Assembly: GCA_028282045.1 (NCBI GenBank)
Contig: JANQIS010000176.1
Span: forward strand, 1-5,597
Reading direction: 5' to 3'
Origin: Gammaproteobacteria bacterium
GTDB taxonomy: Bacteria > Pseudomonadota > Gammaproteobacteria > Francisellales > CACEW01
DNA: 5,597 nucleotides
How positions within the stretch are numbered: position 1 is the stretch's first letter; every line of letters starts with the position of its first letter. Made by a program: the position numbers and the translations under genes. Shown one piece after another: positions 1 to 5,597 of the stretch. The notes beneath the pieces were generated by a model that saw only the letters and a list, made by a program, of their open reading frames with translations, did not search any database and was not told where the DNA came from.

Positions 1-1821
1 GGGTATCGTGGTGTACGAGGATTTGCAACAGCCTATGGTGAAAAACAGCCGCTAATGGCATTGAATCCACTTGCAGGAATGCGTATGGCTATTGGTGAGG
101 CCATTACTAACTTATGCGCAGCCGATATTACTTCTATGCGTAAAATTACCTTAGCACCGACATGGTACATCAGCTACCCGCCTCAAGATTGTGCTTTGTA
201 TCGTATGCTTGAGAATTTATTAACTGATTTATCCAGTGAGCTTGGCTTTGAAGTCGCAACCGACGACATTGAATCCCATCCGCTGGAAGATCCTGAAGAC
301 CCATTATTCTTGAATGTGACCATTGCAGCTTCATCAGCCACTCGGCATATCCGCTCCACCTTGCTGCCGCGTTGTAAGCGTCATTCCGGCGAAACCTATT
401 TAATGTTGATTGATTTGGCGGCCGGAAAACAACGCCTGGGCGGATCTATTTTAAGTCAGGTCATGCAGTTAGCACCCATGGCCTGTCCGGATGCTAACAC
501 CAAAACATTAGCTAGATTCATTCCACTGATTAAGGAACTGCGTGAAAGAAAAATCCTGCTTGCTTACCATGATCGTTCTGATGGTGGCTTATTAGTAACA
601 TTGTTGGAGATGGCCTTTACTAATCGTGTGGGCTTGGACCTTTATCTCGATACGCTGGGAGATTCTCTACTCAGTGCTTTATTTAATGAAGAGTTGGGTG
701 TTGTGATTCAAATTCCACTCGATCGGGTTGATGAAGCTGCCGACATCATTGACTCTTACGGTATCGATTCTTATGTAGTAGGACAGGTAACCAAGAAACC
801 GGATGTAGTCATTTCTTATGATGATATCGAAGTTTTCCATAGCGATATCTATAGCCTGTGCGAGCAGTGGCTCTCCACTAGCCGTGCGATCGAACATACA
901 TTTAATCATCCTGATTTAGTCGAACAGGAATACCAAACCCTGCTTGCCCCTGACTTTATGGGCCTATACAGTCGGGTGCCTTATCACTTTGACCATTGTC
1001 ATGAGCATGGCAAAGCACAAGCAAATTGGCGCATTGCTATTTTGCGCCACCCTGATAGTACCGGTGAAGGTGAACTGGCTAGTGCCTTCCAAATGGTAGG
1101 CTTTGAGGCAGTTGATCTAACCATGGATGATTTACGATCTCAACGCTACTGTCTGGCTGATTTTCATGGACTGGCCATTTGTGGCGGCAGTAGTACCTAC
1201 CAAGACCATTTAGGTGCAGGCAAAGGGTGGGCACAAACTATTTTACAGCACCAGGCAATGCGTGAGCAGTTTGCCTCTTTTTTTGCCCATACCCAGCGCT
1301 TTGTGCTGGGTGTGGGCAATGGTGCACAGCTACTAACACACTTACGCGACATTATTCCTGGCAGTGCGCTATGGCCTGACTTTCAAGAGAATAGCTCTGG
1401 TTTGTTGGAGTCACGTCTGGTCATGGTTGGTTGCAGTGAGAATAAATCCGTATTATTTAACGATATGGCCGGCAGCGCATTACCGATTATCGTTTCTTGT
1501 ACTCAAGGACGGTGCTGTTATGCTTATGATAATGGCGTTGCGCAATTAAGCTCACAGCAAGAGTTGATACTTTCTTACATTGATAGTCAAGGTGAGCCGA
1601 CACAGTGTTATCCACAAAACCCATGTGGTTCGGAAGGCGCAATTGCCGGCTTTTGCAATGAAGATGGCCGTATTAGTGCGTTAATGTGTCACCCTGAAAG
1701 GCTTTTTATGAGTGTACAATTCTCTTATTTCCCTAACGAGTGGGATGAGTTTTCACCGTGGATCAAACTATTTCGCAATGCTTATGATTGGCTGTGTGAG
1801 GTCAATGGCGTTGAAATTTAA
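1..1821 (+). CDS. purL: PurL-type phosphoribosylformylglycinamidine synthase homologue, C-terminal part, probably catalytically impaired (partial)
   Basis: The frame is open from base 1, so the start lies upstream; the ATG at 55 is internal. Authentic PurL makes FGAM from FGAR, ATP and glutamine in cytosolic purine synthesis. The 606 visible residues match the last ~610 of E. coli-type PurL (1295 aa), so the full protein is probably full length. Seen in order: the second AIRS-like half with GEAITN (codons 94-111) and LAYHDRSDGG (from about 562), then LFNEELGVVIQ, then the class I glutamine amidotransferase domain (about 1030-1800). GEAITN and SDGG correspond to residues I recall as holding the structural ADP/Mg in Salmonella PurL, and they are kept. 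Catalytic His and Glu of HPER (1690-1701) are kept. The nucleophile Cys of GVCNGCQ is Gly (GVGNGAQ, codon 1315-1317), and the GKDS, GGFSYGD, HGEG and NPNGS signatures are altered. Homology is certain; function as a glutamine-dependent FGAM synthase is doubtful. It could be a repurposed paralogue. Confidence 0.9.
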   Translation, partial: GYRGVRGFATAYGEKQPLMALNPLAGMRMAIGEAITNLCAADITSMRKITLAPTWYISYPPQDCALYRMLENLLTDLSSELGFEVATDDIESHPLEDPEDPLFLNVTIAASSATRHIRSTLLPRCKRHSGETYLMLIDLAAGKQRLGGSILSQVMQLAPMACPDANTKTLARFIPLIKELRERKILLAYHDRSDGGLLVTLLEMAFTNRVGLDLYLDTLGDSLLSALFNEELGVVIQIPLDRVDEAADIIDSYGIDSYVVGQVTKKPDVVISYDDIEVFHSDIYSLCEQWLSTSRAIEHTFNHPDLVEQEYQTLLAPDFMGLYSRVPYHFDHCHEHGKAQANWRIAILRHPDSTGEGELASAFQMVGFEAVDLTMDDLRSQRYCLADFHGLAICGGSSTYQDHLGAGKGWAQTILQHQAMREQFASFFAHTQRFVLGVGNGAQLLTHLRDIIPGSALWPDFQENSSGLLESRLVMVGCSENKSVLFNDMAGSALPIIVSCTQGRCCYAYDNGVAQLSSQQELILSYIDSQGEPTQCYPQNPCGSEGAIAGFCNEDGRISALMCHPERLFMSVQFSYFPNEWDEFSPWIKLFRNAYDWLCEVNGVEI

Positions 1822-1874
1822 ATTATACTCATCCATGCTGGATATTGACTTGCCTCATACCTCGATTGCACCTT

Positions 1875-2618
1875 CTATGACTGCTGCAAAATTAACATAC
1901 CATCCTTCTGGGTAAAATGAAGATGTTTGAGTGCGCTCATACCAAGCAAAATGGTATCACTAGGATCACCAGGGTTAATCAGGGCAGGGATGAAGCGTAA
2001 TTCAATTTGACCCATGCTCAATACATCGATTTCGGTTTCATAGGCATCCACTTGCCCATTGGCCGTGTGGATAACAATCTTGCGCCCGGTACGGCTCAAG
2101 CCAAGCGAAAGGGCAACTTGTTCAGGAATCGATACCTGAGAGGCCCCCGTATCCACCAGGAATTTGACAGGTTTGTTATTAATCTTTCCATTAACAATAA
2201 AACTGCCACTAAGGTTCATCTGCAAAGTAAGCTGTTTGGTGCCATCAGGCAGCATTTGGGTATTAATATGGCGGTTTGGATTGCTGGAATAGCGCTCAGG
2301 TGATTCATCTGACCCACCAGAATCACGGGTCAGATCCGGATGCGATGAGCCAAATGGTGATGGGGCAAAGCCGTGATCCAGTTCGTTTTGCAAAGCAGCG
2401 GCAGCAGCTTGTGCCATTGCATTAACCTGAGGAAGGTCTTTGAGTGACACATAAGAGGCCGGTTTGCCTTCAAATTTGTTAAGACCGGCCAATCCCAAAG
2501 CCAGAGGCATAGCATTATTAGCAACATTTGCCCTACCACTTAGGTTGCGCCCACCTTCACTTTTAGTTTTAGTCTTTTTCCTAGGAGGCTTACCTATGAT
2601 TTTGTCAAAGACACTCAT
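1875..2618 (-). CDS. retropepsin-like aspartic protease (clan AA, DTGA family)
   Basis: The product is 247 residues. The C-terminal ~110 residues form a single retropepsin-like half-domain. It has FLVDTGASQVSIP with the catalytic Asp at residue 156 (codon 2151-2153), then HTANGQVDAYET, then the closing LLGMSALKHL and a TQKDGMLILQQ tail. This matches the bacterial clan AA DTGA family as I know it; such enzymes act as dimers because each chain supplies one Asp. Substrate is unknown. The first ~130 residues are low-complexity: a basic PPRKKTKTK stretch, an Ala-rich segment and a Ser/Asp-rich linker. No signal peptide or clear membrane helix is visible, although family members often have an N-terminal anchor. 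The frame could extend to a TTG at 2691-2693. I chose ATG 2618 because it has AAAGGG six bases upstream and because the longer start would fall inside the predicted -35 element. The gene is convergent with the purL homologue (53-base gap) and divergent from pta. Confidence 0.88.
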   Translation of the reverse strand: MSVFDKIIGKPPRKKTKTKSEGGRNLSGRANVANNAMPLALGLAGLNKFEGKPASYVSLKDLPQVNAMAQAAAAALQNELDHGFAPSPFGSSHPDLTRDSGGSDESPERYSSNPNRHINTQMLPDGTKQLTLQMNLSGSFIVNGKINNKPVKFLVDTGASQVSIPEQVALSLGLSRTGRKIVIHTANGQVDAYETEIDVLSMGQIELRFIPALINPGDPSDTILLGMSALKHLHFTQKDGMLILQQS

Positions 2619-2624
2619 CTTCTG

Positions 2625-2630
2625 CCCTTT
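2625..2630 (-). promoter_or_regulatory. ribosome-binding site of the protease gene
   Basis: Read on the minus strand this is AAAGGG, followed by a six-base spacer (CAGAAG) and then ATG. It decides the start at 2618 over the upstream in-frame TTG, which would give 25 extra residues. Confidence 0.65.
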
Positions 2631-2663
2631 AGCAAATGGTTTTATCAATTTCACTCTCTTGTT

Positions 2664-2693
2664 ATCATAGCCGCCATAGGTGATTGTAATCAA
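2664..2693 (-). promoter_or_regulatory. sigma70-type promoter for the protease gene
   Basis: On the minus strand, a TTGATT -35 hexamer (2688-2693, 4/6 to consensus) is followed by an 18-base spacer and a TATGAT -10 hexamer (2664-2669, 5/6). Transcription would start near 2657, giving a leader of about 39 bases that contains the AAAGGG ribosome-binding site. The -35 hexamer lies inside the FNR-like palindrome, so a protein bound there would probably repress this promoter. Confidence 0.55.
2680..2693. promoter_or_regulatory. candidate FNR/ANR-type operator between the protease gene and pta
   Basis: The sequence is GTGAT-TGTA-ATCAA, which differs at one base from the FNR/ANR consensus TTGAT-N4-ATCAA; the core TGATTGTAATCA is an inverted repeat with 5-base arms. 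It overlaps the -35 element of the protease promoter. Its centre (about 2686.5) is 65 bases before the pta start. A weak AATAAA -10 candidate at 2712-2717 would put the pta start site near 2724 and the box near -38, close to the usual -41.5 activator position. CRP, whose core is TGA-N6-TCA, is an alternative binder. Confidence 0.4.
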
Positions 2694-2751
2694 TGATAAT
2701 CTTAGCTACCGAATAAATAGGTGCTGTTATCAATACTGTGGGACTGATGAT

Positions 2752-4845
2752 ATGACACATAATCTTTATGTTACCGGTAATCGTGCCGGAACGGGAAAAT
2801 CGCTGATTACCTTTGGCTTAATGCAAGTGCTCAGTTCTCACTACGCCAGCAACGGATATTTTAAAACTATTGCTATAGCGCGTGAAAAGCAAGTGGATGC
2901 CTATGTTGACCTTGCTAAACAACTATTCAAGCTTAAACCGGACACACAATCATTATATGGCATTGACCTTGAAACATTAGAGCAAGACCTGATTACTCAT
3001 GAAGCAAGTGACTATCTGGATACTATTTTAACCCGCTTTAAAGCGATCGAATCAGATTATGAGGTAGTGGTGTGTGAGGGCAGTGATTTTAAAAGTCAGT
3101 TGTTAGCTAACGAATTTGAGCTCAATATCACCATGGCCAATACGTTGGGTTGCCAGATGGTGGTGGTCATTCGTGCCGGCAAAACACTCACAGCCACATT
3201 GCAAGAAGTAGCCTGTACGCTACAGCCATTACAAAAGCATAAAGCCGATGTTTTAGGGATTATTGTCAACCGAGCGCCAGCAGAACAAGAACATCAAATC
3301 CGTGAGGCATTACAAACAACTTATCAGCAATATGCATTGGTAGATGTGGTTCCTGACAATGAAGCGATTGCCAATCCGACAGTAGCTGAGGCAGTAAGTG
3401 AAATTGCCGGCGAAATCTTATATGGACAAGGCGAAGCAGGGCGGTTGGTTTGTGACTTCACCATTGCGGCACGTCCGGTGCAGTCGTTTCTCAAAACGCG
3501 CCAGCAACGCGACAAAATGTTGGTGATCACACCCAGCGATCGTGATGACATCATTATGGGCTGCTTGTTAGCGGACCAGTCGACCCGATTTGCTAAAATT
3601 GCAGGATTGTTATTGACAAGTTACGATGGCTTAAGTGAAGCATCGCGTGAGATTATTGAAGGTTTACCCAGTACTTTTGCTATTGCTACAACACCATTAA
3701 ACTCATACAAAGCGACCGAATCGCTGATACAGGCAAGCTACCATTTATGGCGGGCTGATAATGATCGTGTGTTAGATTTTATGGATTATGTCGTTCACTA
3801 TATTAACGAAAAAGCCTTAGTAGCTGCTATTACTCAAGAGCATCAGATTAAACTTACCCCTCAAATGTTTATCTACCAGTTGCTCGAGCAGGCTCGCCAA
3901 AACAAGCGCCATATTGTATTGCCTGAGGGAAGTGATATACGTATTCTCAAGGCAGCAGACTATTTACTACGTCGTGACGTGGTAGATTTGACTATTTTAG
4001 GAGATGCCAAAGCCATCGAGTTGATGGCACACCAGGCGCAGTTAGATTTGTCTCGCGCACAGATCATTACACCCAAAACAGATAAAGACTATCAGGCTTA
4101 CGCACAACGTTATTATGAGTTGCGTCAACATCGCCAGGTGAATTTGGATATTGCACTTGATCGGCTACAAAAGGGCAATTACTTTGGCACCATGATGGTT
4201 TATGAGGGGCGAGCTGACGGCATGGTTTGCGGTGCCATGCACACCACCGGTGAAACGGTATTGCCAGCACTGGAAATCATCAAGACAACGCCTTCCTGTC
4301 ATCGCGTATCATCAATTTTCCTGATGTGCTTGCCTGATCGTGTGGTGGTTTATGGTGACTGTGCTACCAATCCGCAACCGGATGTGCAGACGCTGGCAGA
4401 AATCGCCATCCTAGCTGCTGACAATGCCAAACGTTTTGGTGTAGAGCCACGTATTGCCATGCTATCGTATTCTTCAGGCAATTCCGGTTCAGGTGAGAGC
4501 GTGGAACGTGTGCGCCAGGCCACGCATTTAGTACAATCCTTACGCCCGGATTTATTGATCGAAGGACCATTGCAGTATGATGCAGCGGTTGATGTGAATG
4601 TGGCACAAAAGAAAATGCCTGACTCTAAAGTTGCCGGACAAGCCTCAGTCCTGATTTTCCCTGACCTTAACACTGGCAACAACACCTATAAAGCTGTACA
4701 ACGTGAAACCGGTGCTATTGCCATTGGGCCGGTATTGCAGGGCCTGAAAAAACCAGTAAATGATCTAAGCCGTGGTTGCAGTGTGACCGATATTATCAAT
4801 ACGGTGGTGATTACCACAGTCCAGGCGCAATACACCACAGACTAA
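2752..4845 (+). CDS. pta: phosphate acetyltransferase, long three-domain form
   Basis: Pta interconverts acetyl-CoA plus phosphate and acetyl phosphate plus CoA in the cytosol, and works with acetate kinase. The product is 697 residues (E. coli Pta has 714). Domains: an N-terminal dethiobiotin-synthetase-like P-loop domain (about 1-215) with GNRAGTGKS at residues 9-17 and VVVCEGSD near 105-112; a DRTGG-type regulatory domain (about 225-320) with TPSDRDDIIMG; and the catalytic PTA_PTB domain (about 370-691). The catalytic part keeps IVLPEGSD, GAMHTTGET, VYGDCATNP, MLSYSSGNSGSG, GPLQYDAAV, IFPDLNTGN and NDLSRGCSVTD. The last motif contains the Ser, Arg and Asp (673, 674, 680) equivalent to Ser309, Arg310 and Asp316 of Methanosarcina Pta. 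The frame extends back to a GTG at 2680, but ATG 2752 aligns with the E. coli start and has TGGGA (2739-2743) eight bases upstream. The longer start would run through the operator region. No ackA follows within the window. Confidence 0.96.
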   Translation: MTHNLYVTGNRAGTGKSLITFGLMQVLSSHYASNGYFKTIAIAREKQVDAYVDLAKQLFKLKPDTQSLYGIDLETLEQDLITHEASDYLDTILTRFKAIESDYEVVVCEGSDFKSQLLANEFELNITMANTLGCQMVVVIRAGKTLTATLQEVACTLQPLQKHKADVLGIIVNRAPAEQEHQIREALQTTYQQYALVDVVPDNEAIANPTVAEAVSEIAGEILYGQGEAGRLVCDFTIAARPVQSFLKTRQQRDKMLVITPSDRDDIIMGCLLADQSTRFAKIAGLLLTSYDGLSEASREIIEGLPSTFAIATTPLNSYKATESLIQASYHLWRADNDRVLDFMDYVVHYINEKALVAAITQEHQIKLTPQMFIYQLLEQARQNKRHIVLPEGSDIRILKAADYLLRRDVVDLTILGDAKAIELMAHQAQLDLSRAQIITPKTDKDYQAYAQRYYELRQHRQVNLDIALDRLQKGNYFGTMMVYEGRADGMVCGAMHTTGETVLPALEIIKTTPSCHRVSSIFLMCLPDRVVVYGDCATNPQPDVQTLAEIAILAADNAKRFGVEPRIAMLSYSSGNSGSGESVERVRQATHLVQSLRPDLLIEGPLQYDAAVDVNVAQKKMPDSKVAGQASVLIFPDLNTGNNTYKAVQRETGAIAIGPVLQGLKKPVNDLSRGCSVTDIINTVVITTVQAQYTTD

Positions 4846-4943
4846 GCTTGAGCAGGGTAGTATAAAAAGCAGTAAAAGGTATTACCTAACGAGTTGGGCG
4901 CACAGACATCAGCAAGTCGGAATAAGAGAGATTTTTTTGCAGT

Positions 4944-4966
4944 GTATTTTGTATTCGTAAAAATAC
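4944..4966. repeat. A+T-rich hairpin with TTCG tetraloop
   Basis: Left arm GTATTTTGTA, loop TTCG, right arm TAAAAATAC. All right-arm bases pair, with one bulged G in the left arm. It lies in the 210-base gap between pta and the orphan gene, just after a run of seven T. The T run precedes rather than follows the stem and the stem is A+T-rich, so it is not a standard terminator for pta. It could be a leader or protein-binding element for the downstream gene. Confidence 0.4.
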
Positions 4967-4973
4967 TTACTAG

Positions 4974-4979
4974 GATAAT
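4974..4979 (+). promoter_or_regulatory. possible -10 element of the orphan gene
   Basis: GATAAT matches TATAAT at five of six positions and lies in the gap before the last gene. The best -35 partner is poor (TTGTAT at 4949-4954, 19-base spacing, within the hairpin). If real, the leader would be about 70 bases. The lack of a clear terminator after pta means read-through from pta is also possible. Confidence 0.25.
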
Positions 4980-5055
4980 ATGGTATTCGACCCGTATAAG
5001 CACTACAGTTTTGGTCAACATATAAACACTCATACAAAAAGGAATACCTGGCAAG

Positions 5056-5586
5056 ATGAGAAAGTTTGAACTCATTGAGTTAATTACAACACACCGACAT
5101 ATTATTGAGGCGAAGGATAGCGGACTGTTAAAAGATCCTGACGCAGAAAGCCTTACGCACTATGATAAACTTTTGTTAGATAAATTGGATGGCCTTACTA
5201 GGTTACCGGAGTTTCAAAATAAAGGAAATGAAGAGGAAATACACTTTTCAGATTTTATTAATGCCCTTAATTTATCAGAACTGCAGTTCGATATTGAAGC
5301 AGAAAAACAAGTGGCAAAGATTTTTCGTCTTTGGTTGTCAGAATCTGATAGTAGTAATATTACAACATTTATGGGTACAGGTATTAGTGAGATACCGTTG
5401 AAAAACTTGGTGTATTTGGACGGAACATACCAGGACATCGAAGAAATGTTAAGCTCAATGGAAAGTAACAAAGGCCAAGGGAAAAATATTTTTGCAAACC
5501 CTAGAGGGTGTCGTCAAATTATACACCACATCATCATGGCCCTAAATTGTACTGCCGCAAGGAACGAATTGGCATTTTTTGCATAA
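5056..5586 (+). CDS. unrecognised acidic 176-residue protein
   Basis: I do not recognise this protein. It is soluble-looking, with no signal peptide or membrane segment. It is acidic (by hand count about 28 Asp+Glu against 18 Lys+Arg) and probably mostly helical in its first two thirds (for example ELIELITTHRHIIEAK and YDKLLLDKLDGL). The C-terminal part contains NIFANPRGCRQIIHHIIMAL, a possible conserved motif with a Cys and paired His. ATG 5056 is the first possible start after the in-frame TAA at 5023-5025. The nearest Shine-Dalgarno-like AGGA (5040-5043) is 12 bases away, which is long, so translation may be weak or regulated. G+C is about 37% over 5101-5580 by hand count, against nearly 50% in three sampled pta lines, suggesting separate acquisition. 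It is an intact frame on the same strand as pta, 210 bases downstream. Confidence refers to it being a real gene. Confidence 0.7.
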   Translation: MRKFELIELITTHRHIIEAKDSGLLKDPDAESLTHYDKLLLDKLDGLTRLPEFQNKGNEEEIHFSDFINALNLSELQFDIEAEKQVAKIFRLWLSESDSSNITTFMGTGISEIPLKNLVYLDGTYQDIEEMLSSMESNKGQGKNIFANPRGCRQIIHHIIMALNCTAARNELAFFA

Positions 5587-5597
5587 CGAGTGGCGAT

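Noticed and set aside
55..57. ATG at 55 as the start of the purL homologue
   Set aside because: The frame is open back to base 1, and the upstream codons (FATAYGEKQP) align with the GEAMSIGERAP region of PurL, so the gene continues out of the window.
1831..1843. Hairpin ATCCA-TGC-TGGAT between the convergent genes as a terminator
   Set aside because: The stem is only 5 bp and no T run follows on either strand, so it cannot be supported as an intrinsic terminator.
2007..2303. Plus-strand 98-codon frame
   Set aside because: It is antisense to the protease catalytic domain, whose motifs are clear. No family resemblance was seen.
2619..2693. Longer protease start at TTG 2693
   Set aside because: It lacks a good ribosome-binding site and would lie within the predicted -35 hexamer. 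ATG 2618 has AAAGGG at ideal spacing.
2680..2751. Longer Pta start at GTG 2680
   Set aside because: The 24 extra residues have no counterpart in Pta, and the GTG lies inside the palindromic operator. ATG 2752 matches the family start.
4350..4685. Minus-strand 111-codon frame opposite pta
   Set aside because: It lies wholly within the strongly conserved catalytic domain of Pta on the other strand and is a shadow frame.
4890..4938. Rho-independent terminator of pta (CGAGTTG/CAAGTCG stem plus seven T)
   Set aside because: The stem has a central mismatch and a 16-base loop, and the T run begins 12 bases after it, so it does not fit the usual form.
4842..5075. Minus-strand 77-codon frame across the pta/orphan gap
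   Set aside because: It starts inside the plus-strand orphan gene and ends at the pta stop, with no recognisable product. It is most likely a chance frame in A+T-rich DNA.

Overview
The window looks like a bacterial chromosome segment with a moderate G+C content. The proteins are of proteobacterial type: a large single-chain PurL-type protein, a long three-domain phosphate acetyltransferase, and a DTGA-type retropepsin-like protease. The synthetase and acetyltransferase parts align most readily with gamma/betaproteobacterial sequences I remember, such as E. coli PurL and Pta. I cannot name a genus. No RNA gene, insertion sequence or CRISPR array is visible.

Layout. Bases 1-1821 (+) hold the C-terminal ~606 codons of a PurL (FGAM synthase) homologue whose start lies before the window. 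Its fold-level similarity to E. coli PurL is clear from end to end. However, the glutaminase nucleophile cysteine is a glycine, and several other signature motifs are gone while the frame stays open. This degenerate but intact PurL is the most interesting object here. Bases 1875-2618 (-) encode a retropepsin-like aspartic protease convergent with it. Bases 2752-4845 (+) encode phosphate acetyltransferase (Pta), divergent from the protease. No acetate kinase gene is adjacent on the downstream side. After a 210-base A+T-rich gap, 5056-5586 (+) encodes an unrecognised acidic 176-residue protein of clearly lower G+C.

Regulation. The 133-base divergent region (2619-2751) carries a convincing sigma70-type promoter for the protease. 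A near-perfect FNR/ANR-type box lies over its -35 element and upstream of pta. This suggests, without proving it, oxygen-responsive control of acetyl-phosphate/acetate metabolism with opposite effects on the two genes. The gap before the last gene contains small dyads, including one pairing that could cover the ribosome-binding site of that gene.

The genes do not form one obvious pathway. The window appears to be a housekeeping neighbourhood containing one altered paralogue (or lineage-specific PurL) and one orphan gene.
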